A DNA stretch of 64,000 nucleotides from positions 1 through 64,000 of the forward strand of contig NZ_JAPDOG010000009.1 of the NCBI RefSeq assembly GCF_026013545.1. Direction: 5' to 3'. The stretch is from Defluviimonas salinarum (GTDB lineage Bacteria; Pseudomonadota; Alphaproteobacteria; Rhodobacterales; Rhodobacteraceae). Both the position numbers and the translations under genes were made by a program. Each line of letters starts with the position of its first letter. The stretch's first letter is position 1. Positions 1-8,561 of the stretch are shown here, piece after piece. The notes below the pieces were generated by a model. That model had not been told where the DNA came from. It saw only the letters and a program-made list of their open reading frames with translations, and made no database searches.

Positions 1-940
1 GGGGCTTGTAGGGGCGGTCGCCGGAGCGCTCGGGCCGGTCGCTCTCGCCACGGGGTGCGCGGGGCTTGAACGGGCGGTCGCCGGAGCGCTCGGGTCGGTC
101 TCCGCCGCTGCGTGGTTTGCGGGGGCGGTCCGCCCCAGCCGCCGGGCGCTTCGGGCCGCGCCGTTCGCCGCCGTCACGCCCCGCTTCCGAAGCGCCATCG
201 CCGCCGTCCGCGAGACCGCCGAGCTGATCGCGGAGCACACGGCTCTTCACCTCGACGACATCGCCGAGCTTCATCTTGTTCAGCCGGAACGGGCCGTAGC
301 TGACCCGGATCAGCCGGTTCACGGTCAGCCCGACCTCGGTCATCGCGCGGCGGATCTCGCGGTTCTTGCCCTCGCGCAGGCCCACCGTCAGCCAGGCATT
401 CGCGCCCTGCTGCTTGTCGAGCGTGATGTCCATCGGCAGGAAGTCCTCGCCGTCGATGGTCACGCCCCGGCGCAGCGGATCGAAGGTCGCCTCGTTCGGG
501 CGGCCGTTCACCCGCACCCGGTATTTCCTGAGCCAGCCGGTGGAGGGCAGTTCCAGCTGCCGTTTCAGCTCGCCGTCGTTGGTCAGGAGGAGGAGCCCCT
601 CGGAATTGAGGTCGAGCCGGCCGACGCTCATCACCCGCGGCATCCCCTCGGGCATCGTATCGAAGACCGTCTGGCGGCCCTTCTCGTCCTTGGCCGAGGT
701 CACGAGGCCGACGGGCTTGTAGTAGAGCCAGAGCCGCGCCGGCTGCGGTTCGTCGATCGGCTTGCCGTCGAGCGTCACCTTGTCGGAGGGCAGGACGTCG
801 AGCGCGGGGCTTTTCACCGGCTTGCCGTTCACCGTCACCCGGCCGTCGAGGATCATCTTCTCGGCATCGCGGCGCGAGGCCACACCCGCGCGGGCCATTA
901 CCTTGGCGATACGTTCGCCCTGTGCGGTGTCGTCGGTCAT
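1..940 (-). CDS. Ribosomal RNA pseudouridine synthase, RsuA/RluB family (3' end cut by window edge)
   Basis: This enzyme isomerises uridine to pseudouridine in rRNA. The 313 visible residues start at ATG 940. An S4 RNA-binding domain spans about residues 9-45, followed by the pseudouridine synthase core with the family motif GRLDLNSEG (residues 108-116; Asp110 is the catalytic aspartate by family knowledge) and a second motif GKNREIRR (191-198). After about residue 240 the catalytic fold ends and a Gly/Arg/Asp/Pro-rich basic tail begins, built from units like RPERSGDRPFKPR. At DNA level positions 1-60 and 61-120 are near-identical 60-bp repeats. The gene runs off the left edge, so the full tail length is unknown. 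Long basic tails of this kind are common on alphaproteobacterial RluB-like enzymes. It is divergent from tadA. RluB rather than RsuA is likely but not proven. Confidence 0.93.
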   Translation of the reverse strand, partial: MTDDTAQGERIAKVMARAGVASRRDAEKMILDGRVTVNGKPVKSPALDVLPSDKVTLDGKPIDEPQPARLWLYYKPVGLVTSAKDEKGRQTVFDTMPEGMPRVMSVGRLDLNSEGLLLLTNDGELKRQLELPSTGWLRKYRVRVNGRPNEATFDPLRRGVTIDGEDFLPMDITLDKQQGANAWLTVGLREGKNREIRRAMTEVGLTVNRLIRVSYGPFRLNKMKLGDVVEVKSRVLRDQLGGLADGGDGASEAGRDGGERRGPKRPAAGADRPRKPRSGGDRPERSGDRPFKPRAPRGESDRPERSGDRPYKP

Positions 941-1043
941 GACGCGGGAGCCCTCAATCTGGTCTGAAGCGCCCCCTCTAAACCCATTCGCGTCCCGGGG
1001 GAAGCGCTTGCGTGCGCCGCCGGGGCAGGGCATCACGGGGGCC

Positions 1044-1499
1044 ATGAGCGGATTTCGCAGCCATATGGAGGCCGCGCTCGCCGAGGCGCGGGAAGCGGCG
1101 GCGCGCGGCGAGGTGCCGGTCGGCGCGGTTATCGTCGCGCCCGATGGACGGATCGTGGCCGCGGCCGGAAACCGCACCCGCGAGCTGAACGATCCGACCG
1201 CCCATGCCGAGATGCTGGCGCTCCGCGCCGCCTGCGCCGCCGCCGGGTCGGAGCGGCTGCCGGGGCACGACCTCTATGTCACGCTCGAACCCTGCCCGAT
1301 GTGTGCGGCGGCGATCTCGTTCGCCCGGATCGGCCGACTCTACTACGGCGCGGAGGATCCGAAGTCCGGCGGCGTCGCCCACGGCGCGCGGGTCTACGCC
1401 CATCCACAGTGCCACCATGTCCCGGAGGTCTATGACGGGATCGGCGCGGAACCGGCGGCGCGGCTTCTGCAGGAATTCTTCGCCGGGCGGCGCGGCTGA
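1044..1499 (+). CDS. tadA: tRNA-specific adenosine(34) deaminase TadA
   Basis: TadA deaminates A34 to inosine in the anticodon wobble position, in bacteria mainly of tRNA-Arg(ACG). The 151-residue product has the usual length and both cytidine-deaminase zinc motifs: HAE (His-Ala-Glu; His is a zinc ligand and Glu the proton shuttle) near residues 53-55, and PCPMC near residues 82-86 with two zinc-binding cysteines. ATG 1044 was chosen because it begins MSGFRSHMEAAL in a typical position, whereas the open frame upstream crosses the 5' region of the divergent pseudouridine synthase gene. The gene stands alone, about 100 bp from its divergent neighbour. Confidence 0.95.
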   Translation: MSGFRSHMEAALAEAREAAARGEVPVGAVIVAPDGRIVAAAGNRTRELNDPTAHAEMLALRAACAAAGSERLPGHDLYVTLEPCPMCAAAISFARIGRLYYGAEDPKSGGVAHGARVYAHPQCHHVPEVYDGIGAEPAARLLQEFFAGRRG

Positions 1500-1557
1500 C
1501 AAGGTCTTGGTCGAGGCGCGCGATCGGTCTAGCCTTTCGGGAAGCGGGGAGGGGACC

Positions 1558-2442
1558 ATGACCGAAGCCTTGCCGGAACGCTCCAGGATCTACCGGGGCC
1601 GGATCACCGATTCGACGATCTGGGACCGGTTCGCGCTCAGGCCCGGAGATGCGCTCGTGGTGACGCCGCCGAAATGCGGCACGACCTGGGTGCAGGCGAT
1701 CGTGCTGATGCTGATCCACGGCCGGCCGGGCATGGACAAGCTGGTCGACCAGATCTCGCTCTGGGTCGATTGCGGCTTTCGCGATGTCGATGCCCGTGCC
1801 GCGGTGCTTGCCGCCCAGACCCACCGGCGCTGCATCAAGTCGCATACGCCGCTCGACGGGATCACCTACGATCCCGATTGCACCTATTTCGCGGTCTACC
1901 GCCACCCGCTCGACGTACATTTCTCGATGCGCCGCTTTGCCTTGTCGATGAATGTCGACCTGATGAACGACCGCTTCCCCGACGATATTTCCGAGGGATT
2001 CCGGATGTATCTGGAAGACCGCTCGAAGGACGGCGGCAACGACGACATGACGCTCGATTCCATCACTTACCACTACGCCTCGTTCCGGCGCTGGGCGCAT
2101 CTGCCGAACCTGCACCTGCTGCACTATGCCGATCTCACGCGCGACCTGAAGGGGCAGGTCGAGCGCATCCAGCGGATCCTCGGCTACGACCATCCCGAAC
2201 GCCTCATCGACGAGATCGTTGCAGGCGCGCGGTTCGAGACCATGAAGGCCAATGCGCGGGAGGCGGTGCAGGAGGAGAACTCGGTCCTCGACAACGCGGC
2301 GAGCTTCTTCGCCAGCGGGACCAGCAACAAGTGGGAGAAATACCTCACCGCCGAAGAGGTTGCCCGCTACGACCGGCGCATCCGCGAGCTCTTGCCGGAG
2401 GCGGATGTGCGCTGGCTGGAACGGGGAGCGGCGGCCGCGTGA
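1558..2442 (+). CDS. Cytosolic-type sulfotransferase (PAPS-dependent), substrate unknown
   Basis: The 294-residue protein belongs to the sulfotransferase_1 family, which transfers sulfate from PAPS to an alcohol, phenol or amine. The 5'-phosphosulfate-binding loop PPKCGTTW lies at residues 37-44. KSHTP at 94-98 supplies the candidate catalytic His96, and YRHPLDVHFS (114-123) is the 3'-phosphate-binding segment with Arg115 and Ser123. A C-terminal motif near residues 262-270 (ASGTSNKW) resembles the family's PAPS-binding end region. No signal peptide or membrane helix is visible, so it should be cytosolic. ATG 1558 follows a GGGGAGGGG purine run. No sulfate activation genes (cysDNC) are nearby, so the substrate cannot be inferred from context. 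Confidence 0.85.
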   Translation: MTEALPERSRIYRGRITDSTIWDRFALRPGDALVVTPPKCGTTWVQAIVLMLIHGRPGMDKLVDQISLWVDCGFRDVDARAAVLAAQTHRRCIKSHTPLDGITYDPDCTYFAVYRHPLDVHFSMRRFALSMNVDLMNDRFPDDISEGFRMYLEDRSKDGGNDDMTLDSITYHYASFRRWAHLPNLHLLHYADLTRDLKGQVERIQRILGYDHPERLIDEIVAGARFETMKANAREAVQEENSVLDNAASFFASGTSNKWEKYLTAEEVARYDRRIRELLPEADVRWLERGAAAA

Positions 2443-2566
2443 CGGCCGGCCGTGTCGGGCGGGACACATACAATCGCCTTCGGGGAAGGGTACAATTCCG
2501 CGCTTTGTATCCGCCGGAATCGGTGTATCTTGCGCGCGTCCAGACACCAGAAGAAGGAGGCGTAGG

Positions 2567-2659
2567 ATGACTTTCCATGATCATGCGATGCTCCGTCGAG
2601 GTGCGTGGACCCTTGAGACCGCAGCAACGTGGTACCCGGCCTATCCCGGCCACTGCTGA
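2567..2659 (+). CDS. Possible 30-residue small protein or leader peptide
   Basis: A 30-codon frame starts at ATG 2567, preceded by a strong Shine-Dalgarno sequence AAGGAGG seven bases upstream. It encodes a short peptide ending YPAYPGHC. No family is recognised. It lies about 155 bp upstream of the DUF1127-like gene on the same strand, so it could be an independent small protein, a translated leader, or chance. The good ribosome-binding site is the only real support. The intervening DNA (2660-2815) holds a GC-rich inverted repeat (CGCCGGGCGCCCGCCCGGCCG around 2668-2690) but no T-tract. Confidence 0.35.
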   Translation: MTFHDHAMLRRGAWTLETAATWYPAYPGHC

Positions 2660-2815
2660 CGTCCTCGCCGCCGGGCGCCCGCCCGGCCGTTTCCACCAAT
2701 CCTGACGCGCCCGAGTGGTCCCGTTCGCGGGACGACTGCACCCCGCCGAGCGGATTCGCATTCAAACCCAACCATTGAGGAACCGGCGGCCACGGGCAGC
2801 CGGTCGAGTGAACAC

Positions 2816-3043
2816 ATGAACGTCGAACTGCATCTCGACCCCCGACCTCCCGCCGCCGCGCTGGAGGATCTGATTTCCCGGCACGGTCCGGCCCGCGTCG
2901 CGGCAGCGCTCCTGCGCGTTCTCGCGGCGCGGCTCAGGCCGTCGCGGCGGCGCTCCGCGGACGACCTGTCAGGCTGGCTCCGCCGCGACATCGGGCTCGA
3001 CCCTCTGGGCAAGAGCCCGGAATACTGGAAGTTCCTGCCCTGA
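2816..3043 (+). CDS. Small arginine-rich protein, DUF1127-like
   Basis: The product has 75 residues. Its C-terminal half contains DDLSGWLRRDIGLDP, which matches the core pattern of DUF1127 proteins (Leu-Ser/Asp-x-Leu-Leu-x-Asp-Ile-Gly-Leu), preceded by an Arg-rich segment. DUF1127 proteins of 45-75 residues are abundant in alphaproteobacteria, and some act in RNA turnover, phosphate/carbon adaptation or stress responses (CcaF1 in Rhodobacter is the best-known case). The N-terminal 30 residues are not typical, so this may be a diverged member. The start ATG is preceded by GTGAACAC with only weak Shine-Dalgarno pairing. It shares its strand with the upstream 30-codon frame. Confidence 0.6.
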   Translation: MNVELHLDPRPPAAALEDLISRHGPARVAAALLRVLAARLRPSRRRSADDLSGWLRRDIGLDPLGKSPEYWKFLP

Positions 3044-3085
3044 AGGGCCGGGTGCGGGGTGCCGCGCCCGGCCGCTTGCGCGGGA

Positions 3086-3778
3086 TCAGAGCGTGATCGG
3101 GACCAGCACTTCGGGCTCGATCACCTCGACCCCGGACAGCCCGGCCTTCAGTTCATCCGCCGACTGAGCAAGGATGGGGAAGGTTTTGTAATGGCAGGGA
3201 ATAACGGTCTTGAAGGCGAAGTATTTCTTGGCCACCCAGGCTGCGGCCTTCATGTCCATCGTGTAGTGGCCGCCGGCGCAGAGGATGCCGATGTCGGGCT
3301 TGTGATATTCCCCCATCCAGCCCATGTCCGCCATCACGTCGGTATCGCCCGAGACATAGATCACATGGCCTTCGCCCGCGATCATGAAACCGGCCTCCGA
3401 GCCCGCGGGCTGGGGCAGGCCGCCGGCGAAGTCGATGCTCGACGAATGGCAGGCGGTGACCATCGTCACCTTCGCTCCGCCGAGATCCACCGTGCCGCCC
3501 TTGCCGAAGCCGATCGCCTCGACGCCCTCGGCGCCGAGCACGACCGAGAGCTCGTGGATGCAGGCGACAGGGATGCCGGCGTCCTTCGCGATCGCGACGG
3601 CATTGGAGGCGTGGTCGCCGTGGCCGTGGGTCAGGAGGATATGGGTCGCGCCCGCGACCGCCTCGGCGCGGCGCTTTTCGGGGAATGACGGATTGCCGCT
3701 GACCCAGGGGTCGACGAGCAGCACCGCTCCTTCGATCTCGATGCGAAATCCGGAATGGCCGAGCCAGGTGATCTGCAT
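3086..3778 (-). CDS. Metallo-beta-lactamase-fold metal-dependent hydrolase (UPF0173 family)
   Basis: The 230-residue protein begins MQITWLGHSGFRI, the typical UPF0173 opening, and carries the metal-binding motif HGHGDH (about residues 55-60) and a later SGDTD segment supplying the bridging aspartate. UPF0173 members are small cytosolic hydrolases with a two-metal site; no physiological substrate is established. Start ATG 3778 was chosen because it begins the fold exactly and is preceded by AAGGGAGGG on the minus strand; the open frame continues upstream but overlaps the intergenic region. The next gene on the same strand (prolyl-tRNA deacylase) ends about 130 bp upstream, so co-transcription is possible. 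Confidence 0.88.
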   Translation of the reverse strand: MQITWLGHSGFRIEIEGAVLLVDPWVSGNPSFPEKRRAEAVAGATHILLTHGHGDHASNAVAIAKDAGIPVACIHELSVVLGAEGVEAIGFGKGGTVDLGGAKVTMVTACHSSSIDFAGGLPQPAGSEAGFMIAGEGHVIYVSGDTDVMADMGWMGEYHKPDIGILCAGGHYTMDMKAAAWVAKKYFAFKTVIPCHYKTFPILAQSADELKAGLSGVEVIEPEVLVPITL

Positions 3779-3909
3779 GGAACCCTCCCTTGTGCTGGCG
3801 CGCTCGGGCAGGCTAGAGCGTCGGTGGTGGCGGCACAACCGTTCCGTCCGACGCGGCGGCCGGGCCGGGGGCGAACTTTCGGCGAAAATTCGAGGCTTCC
3901 GGCCGGCGG

Positions 3910-4440
3910 TCACGCCAACCAGTTCACGGCGCAGCCGATCCGCTCGAGGAAGGCGAAGAGGTCGTCGCGGGCCATGGCGACGGTGCGATCGTTGACGAGC
4001 GGGTGCATGTAGATCACTTCGGCCTCGCGCGCGGCGGGATCGAGGTGGAAGCTCACGCCGGACTTCACCCCGTTGACCATCGCGAGCGGGCTGACCGCGC
4101 CCGGCCGGATGCCGAGATGCTCGAAGAGCCGTTCCTCGGAGCCGAAGGAGAGGTTGCCCGCGCCGAGCGCGGCGCCGAGCGCCTTGAGGTCGATCTCGTG
4201 GCTCTGCTCCAGCGTCACGAGGTGGTTCTTCTTCTTCTTGTCGCGGAGATAGAGGTTCTTGATCCGGAGCGCCTTCTCGCCCGGCTGGACGAACAGATGT
4301 TCCGCGGCCTTGGAATCCTCGACCGTCCGGAGCGGGGCATGGGTGTAGAGCCGGTAGGGCAGACCCCAGGCGTCGAGCTCGGCGAGCAGCGCGTCGGAGC
4401 TGAGGGGCAGGCTGTCCTGGTGGGCGGAGGAGGCGTCCAT
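3910..4440 (-). CDS. Prolyl-tRNA deacylase, YbaK/ProX family
   Basis: The 176-residue protein has the YbaK/aminoacyl-tRNA deacylase fold. It matches the free-standing ProX (PrdX) type, which hydrolyses Ala-tRNA(Pro) made in error by prolyl-tRNA synthetase. The segment [18 protein letters not shown] (about residues 58-75) and the following [12 protein letters not shown] are characteristic of this subgroup. ATG 4440 (MDASSAHQD) fits the family length; the upstream extension in the same frame overlaps the gatC leader and looks non-coding. It is divergent from gatC by 123 bp, an apt neighbourhood for a translation-quality factor. Confidence 0.85.
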   Translation of the reverse strand: MDASSAHQDSLPLSSDALLAELDAWGLPYRLYTHAPLRTVEDSKAAEHLFVQPGEKALRIKNLYLRDKKKKNHLVTLEQSHEIDLKALGAALGAGNLSFGSEERLFEHLGIRPGAVSPLAMVNGVKSGVSFHLDPAAREAEVIYMHPLVNDRTVAMARDDLFAFLERIGCAVNWLA

Positions 4441-4563
4441 GTCGTACCTTTCGCTGGCGGGCGGACAATAGGGGCGTGCGCGGCCTCCCGCAATGCCCGG
4501 TCCGGCTTGCGGCCCCGGCGCGGCGCGGCTAAACGGTGCGGGACGTTTTTCAAGGGGGCACCC

Positions 4564-4851
4564 ATGTCGATCGACACCGATACCGCCCGCAAGGTCGCGC
4601 ATCTGGCGCGCATCGCCGTGAAGGAAGAGGACCTGCCGGCGCTGGCGGGGGAGCTCTCCGCCGTTCTCGCTTTCATGGAGCAGCTCAACGAGGTCGATGT
4701 CGAGGGCGTCGAGCCGATGACCTCGGTCACGCCGATGCGGCTCAAGCGCCGCAAAGACGTGGTGACGGACGGGAACATGCCCGAAAAGATCCTCTCGAAC
4801 GCGCCCGACGCGCGCGAGGGTTTCTTCGCAGTGCCGAAGGTGGTGGAATGA
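4564..4851 (+). CDS. gatC: Asp-tRNA(Asn)/Glu-tRNA(Gln) amidotransferase subunit C
   Basis: GatC is the small subunit that stabilises GatA against GatB in the enzyme that converts mischarged Glu-tRNA(Gln) or Asp-tRNA(Asn) to the correct product. The 95-residue protein has the usual length and the conserved VAHLARIAV and [13 protein letters not shown] segments. ATG 4564 begins [14 protein letters not shown]. Its stop codon overlaps the gatA start (ATGA), so the two are translationally coupled. gatB is not in this window. Confidence 0.96.
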   Translation: MSIDTDTARKVAHLARIAVKEEDLPALAGELSAVLAFMEQLNEVDVEGVEPMTSVTPMRLKRRKDVVTDGNMPEKILSNAPDAREGFFAVPKVVE

Positions 4852-6335
4852 GCGAACTGAACAGACTGACCATCGCGGCCGCGCGAGATGCGCTGCGCAA
4901 GGGCGAGGTGACCTCGGCCGAGCTGACCGAGGCCTGCCTCGCGGCGATCGAGGGGGCCGGGGCGCTCAACGCCTTTGTCCACAAGACGCCCGAGATCGCG
5001 CGGGAGCGTGCGGCGGCGGCGGACCAGCGGATCAAGTCTGGAGACGCGCCGGCGATGTGCGGTATACCGGTCGGGATCAAGGACCTCTTCTGCACCAGGG
5101 GCGTGCCCTCGCAGGCGGCCTCGAACATCCTGAAGAACTTCCGTCCCGAGTACGAATCCACCGTCAGCCAGCAGCTCGCGGACGCGGGTGCCGTCATGCT
5201 CGGCAAGCTCAACATGGACGAGTTCGCGATGGGCTCGTCGAACGAGACCTCCTGCTACGGCAACGCCGTCAACCCCTGGCGACGCGGCAACGACGATACG
5301 GCGCTGACGCCAGGCGGGTCCTCGGGCGGCTCGGCGGCGGCGGTCGCGGCCGATCTCTGCCTTGGCGCCACCGGCACTGATACCGGCGGCTCGATCCGCC
5401 AGCCGGCCGCCTTCACCGGCATCACCGGGATCAAGCCGACCTATGGCCGCTGCTCGCGCTGGGGCATCGTCGCCTTCGCCTCCTCGCTGGACCAGGCCGG
5501 GCCGATGACCAAGGACGTGCGCGACGCGGCGATCATGCTGCAGGCGATGTGCGGCCATGACCCCAAGGATTCGACCAGCGCCGATCTCGCCGTGCCGGAT
5601 TTCGAGGCCATGCTCACCGGCGACATCCGCGGCAAGAAGATCGGTATCCCGCGCGAATACCGCATGGACGGTATGCCCGAGGAGATCGAGGCGCTCTGGC
5701 ACAAGGGGGCCGAGATGCTTCGCGATGCCGGTGCCGAGATCGTCGACATCTCGCTGCCGCATACGAAATATGCGCTGCCGGCCTATTATGTCGTGGCGCC
5801 GGCCGAGGCCTCGTCGAACCTCGCGCGCTATGACGGGGTGCGCTATGGCCACCGCGCCAGGCTCGCGCAGGGCGACGGCATCACCGAGATGTACGAGAAG
5901 ACCCGCGCCGAGGGCTTCGGCCACGAGGTCCAGCGCCGGGTGATGATCGGCACCTATGTGCTCTCGGCCGGCTTCTACGACGCCTATTACAACCGCGCCC
6001 GCAAGGTGCGCGCGCTGATCAAGCGCGACTTCGAGACCGTCTTCGCCGATGGCATCGACGCGATCCTGACGCCGGCGACACCCTCGGCGGCCTTCGGGCT
6101 CGGTGAGATGGCCGATGCCGATCCGGTCGCGATGTATCTCAACGACGTCTTCACCGTCACCGTGAACCTCGCCGGCCTGCCGGGCGTCGCGGTTCCGACA
6201 GGTCTTGACCGTCAGGGCCTGCCGCTCGGGCTGCAGCTCATCGGCCGGCCGTGGGAAGAGGGTGATCTGCTGAATCACGCCTATGTGCTGGAGCGTGCGG
6301 CGGGATTTGTTTCCAAGCCGTCGAAATGGTGGTAA
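4848..6335 (+). CDS. gatA: Asp-tRNA(Asn)/Glu-tRNA(Gln) amidotransferase subunit A
   Basis: GatA is the glutaminase/amidase subunit that releases ammonia from glutamine for transamidation. The 495-residue product has the amidase-signature catalytic triad: the lysine in GIKDLFC (about residue 77), the cis-serine in [10 protein letters not shown] (about 152-162) and the nucleophile serine in [13 protein letters not shown] (about 172-184). The start overlaps the end of gatC by four bases. The absence of gatB here is ordinary for alphaproteobacteria, where it is often located elsewhere. Confidence 0.97.
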   Translation: MSELNRLTIAAARDALRKGEVTSAELTEACLAAIEGAGALNAFVHKTPEIARERAAAADQRIKSGDAPAMCGIPVGIKDLFCTRGVPSQAASNILKNFRPEYESTVSQQLADAGAVMLGKLNMDEFAMGSSNETSCYGNAVNPWRRGNDDTALTPGGSSGGSAAAVAADLCLGATGTDTGGSIRQPAAFTGITGIKPTYGRCSRWGIVAFASSLDQAGPMTKDVRDAAIMLQAMCGHDPKDSTSADLAVPDFEAMLTGDIRGKKIGIPREYRMDGMPEEIEALWHKGAEMLRDAGAEIVDISLPHTKYALPAYYVVAPAEASSNLARYDGVRYGHRARLAQGDGITEMYEKTRAEGFGHEVQRRVMIGTYVLSAGFYDAYYNRARKVRALIKRDFETVFADGIDAILTPATPSAAFGLGEMADADPVAMYLNDVFTVTVNLAGLPGVAVPTGLDRQGLPLGLQLIGRPWEEGDLLNHAYVLERAAGFVSKPSKWW

Positions 6336-6367
6336 GGCGCGCACCGAAGGGTAATTGGGAATTCGCG

Positions 6368-7210
6368 ATGCGTAGAATTGTGCCTAGCCTGACGCTGCTG
6401 TTCGTGGCGGCTTGCCAAAGCTCGGGACCGACCAGCCAGACCGGCGGCGTCGGGTTCGAGAGCTACAGCGACTATCAGAGCCGGCGCATGGCCGAGGTGC
6501 AAGCCCAAGGCTATGGTCGGTTGCCCGACGAGGCCGCCCAGGGCCAGATGGCGACCTATCCGCAGACGGCGACTGCCGGGACCGGCGCGCCGACCGCGGC
6601 GGAACTCGCGCAGGCGGGCGTCACCGGCGCGGCCGCGCTCGCGAATACGCAGTCGACCTATCCGCAGACGGCCTACCCGGAAACCACTTATCCGCAGACG
6701 ACCTTTCCGCAGACGACCTACGCCGAGACCACCTATCCGTCGACGGTCCCGCAGGCAGTTGAGCCCGCCTATCCGCAGGCGACGGCCCCGGCCGCTGTCG
6801 TGCCCGCCGCGCCGGTCAACAATACCGGCATCTCTGACGAACAGGATTTCTCCGCCGTCTCCTCCCGCGAATCCATCGAATCGGACAAGGAGCGCATGGC
6901 CGCGAACCGCGCGCAATACGAGCAGATCCAGCCGACAGAGCTGCCCCAGCGCGAGGGCGGATCGGGCCCGAACATCGTCGAATACGCGATCAGCGCGCCG
7001 AACCGGCTGGGCGAATCGATCTACAAGCGCTCGGGCGTCGCGCTTTCCAATCACGAGCGCGCCTGCGCCCGCTACGCGACGCCCGAAGACGCGCAGCAGG
7101 CGTTCCTGAAAGCCGGCGGACCCCAGCGAGACTCGAAGAACCTCGACCCGGACGGCGACGGCTTCGCCTGTTTCTGGGATCCGACCCCGTTCCAGAAGGT
7201 GCGCGGCTGA
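6368..7210 (+). CDS. Putative lipoprotein with Tyr-Pro-Gln-Thr repeats and a C-terminal excalibur-like domain
   Basis: The 280-residue product starts MRRIVPSLTLLFVAAC, a lipoprotein signal peptide with lipobox VAAC (cysteine at residue 16), so it should be lipid-anchored in the envelope. Residues about 98-130 are a low-complexity run of Y/FPQT and YAET-type repeats (for example TYPQTAYPETTYPQT). The last 50 residues contain DPDGDGFACFWDP, the calcium-binding-like signature of excalibur domains, with a partner cysteine at NHERACARY. ATG 6368 was preferred over the earlier in-frame start at 6326 because it gives the signal peptide and avoids overlapping gatA. The amidase gene follows four bases later, suggesting a joint role at the cell wall. 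Confidence 0.78.
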   Translation: MRRIVPSLTLLFVAACQSSGPTSQTGGVGFESYSDYQSRRMAEVQAQGYGRLPDEAAQGQMATYPQTATAGTGAPTAAELAQAGVTGAAALANTQSTYPQTAYPETTYPQTTFPQTTYAETTYPSTVPQAVEPAYPQATAPAAVVPAAPVNNTGISDEQDFSAVSSRESIESDKERMAANRAQYEQIQPTELPQREGGSGPNIVEYAISAPNRLGESIYKRSGVALSNHERACARYATPEDAQQAFLKAGGPQRDSKNLDPDGDGFACFWDPTPFQKVRG

Positions 7211-7213
7211 GGC

Positions 7214-7885
7214 GTGGCGGCGTACGCCTCGCCCAATTTCGGTGAGCGGCGCGGCGGTGCGCGGCCGAGCCTGATCGTCCTCCACTATACCGCGATTCCG
7301 ACTTGCGCCGAGGCGCGGGCGCGGCTTTGCGACCCGGCCGCCGAGGTCTCGGCGCATTACCTTGTCTCCGAGGCCGGCGTCGTCGAGGCGCTGGTGGCCG
7401 AGGAGGCGCGGGCCTGGCATGCCGGGGCAGGGGCCTGGGGGGCGATCACCGACGTCAACTCGCATTCGATCGGGATCGAACTTGCCAATCCCGGCGATGC
7501 GCCGTTCCCCGAGCCGCAGATGGCGGCGCTGGAAGCGCTTCTGGCCGGCATCATGGCGCGCTGGGCGATCCCGCCCGAGCGGGTGATCGGCCATTCCGAC
7601 ATGGCGCCCGAGCGCAAGCGCGATCCGGGGCCGCGGTTCGACTGGCGGCGGCTGGCGCAGGCCGGGCTCTCGGTCTGGCCCGGCACAGGTGGCGATCCCG
7701 CCACCGCTTTCGTCGCTTCGGCACGCGCCTCCGGTTATCCCGACGCGGCGCCCGAAACCCTGCTCGCCGCGTTCCGGCTGCGCTTCCGGCCCGGGACCGG
7801 CGGACCCGAGGATGCGGAAGACCGGGCGCTCGCCGCCGATCTCGCGCGCCGCTTCCCGGTTGACGGCGGCACGGCGGACGCCTAA
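7214..7885 (+). CDS. N-acetylmuramoyl-L-alanine amidase, amidase_2 (AmpD/AmiD) family
   Basis: This enzyme cleaves the lactyl amide bond between N-acetylmuramic acid and the stem peptide. The 223-residue protein carries the zinc ligands expected for the family: His in VLHYTA (about residue 24), His in IGHSDMAP (about 133) and Asp in KRDPGPRFDW (about 141), plus the catalytic Glu in SIGIELAN (about 96). The start is a GTG at 7214, three bases after the lipoprotein stop. No signal peptide is evident, so it may be a cytosolic muropeptide-recycling enzyme like AmpD. The C-terminal 60 residues resemble a peptidoglycan-binding module. Confidence 0.9.
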   Translation: MAAYASPNFGERRGGARPSLIVLHYTAIPTCAEARARLCDPAAEVSAHYLVSEAGVVEALVAEEARAWHAGAGAWGAITDVNSHSIGIELANPGDAPFPEPQMAALEALLAGIMARWAIPPERVIGHSDMAPERKRDPGPRFDWRRLAQAGLSVWPGTGGDPATAFVASARASGYPDAAPETLLAAFRLRFRPGTGGPEDAEDRALAADLARRFPVDGGTADA

Positions 7886-7894
7886 CTCCACGGT

Positions 7895-8293
7895 GCGCGG
7901 ATGGCCGGATGACCGCGAGGGGCGACCTTCGAGGAAAGTCCGGACTCCATGAAGCGACGGTGCCGGGTAACGCCCGGCCGGGGAAACCCGAGGGAAAGCG
8001 CCACAGAGAACAGACTACCCCGGACCTGTCCGGGGAAAAGGTGAAACGGTGGGGTAAGAGCCCACCGCGGACTTGGCAACAAGGACGGCACGGCAAGCCC
8101 CACCGGGAGCAATGCCAAATAGGGGCCTCGCGCGGGGCAAGTCCGCAAGGATACTGACCGCAGGGACGCTTCAGCCCGAGAGGCCCGGGTTGGCAGCTTG
8201 AGCGCGCCGGTAACGGCGCGCCGAGAGGAATGGTCATCCAGCCCCGGATCACGGTCCGGGGTGGACAGAATCCGGCTTACAGGCCGTCCGCGC
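7895..8293 (+). ncRNA. rnpB: RNase P RNA, bacterial class A
   Basis: This is the catalytic RNA of RNase P, which trims tRNA 5' ends. It contains the hallmark GAGGAAAGTCCGGACTCC near the 5' end (from about 7930), the internal GGTAAGAGCCCACCGCG and GCAATGCCAAATAGGGG segments, and ACAGAATCCGGCTTAC near the 3' end. The ends were set by helix P1: 7895-7906 (GCGCGGATGGCC) pairs over 12 positions with 8282-8293 (GGCCGTCCGCGC), including one U-G pair. A pyrimidine-rich tail (TCCTTTTCTT) follows and probably terminates transcription. Ends are accurate to a few bases. Confidence 0.97.
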
Positions 8294-8333
8294 ATCCTTT
8301 TCTTGTGGCCCGCCCGTCCGTCCGACATGCGGC

Positions 8334-8561
8334 CTATCCGTGCCGGTCGGCAGGCGTGATCGGCAGACCGCGCACGGCCCGGAAGAGCACCGCAAGCGGG
8401 GCGATGAGCCGGGCGAGCGCCACCCGGCGACGGTACGCGGCCTCGGCGTGCAACTGTACCGTCCTGCGCTCGATGTGCTCTTTCCGGGCGATGGCATGGC
8501 GCTCTTGCACGCGGCCGGAGTGGTGATCGGTGACGAGATGGCGGTGGTCATGTTCGAACAT
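8334..8561 (-). CDS. Small basic protein of unknown function, divergent from LysR gene
   Basis: The 75-residue frame starts at ATG 8561 with an AAGGA Shine-Dalgarno sequence about seven bases upstream. The N-terminal half is rich in His and Arg, followed by a hydrophobic stretch LARLIAPLAVLFRAV (about residues 50-64) long enough for an amphipathic or short membrane helix. No family is recognised. It is divergent from a LysR gene, the usual arrangement for a gene controlled by that regulator. It may also be a chance frame in the leader region beyond rnpB. Confidence 0.4.
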   Translation of the reverse strand: MFEHDHRHLVTDHHSGRVQERHAIARKEHIERRTVQLHAEAAYRRRVALARLIAPLAVLFRAVRGLPITPADRHG

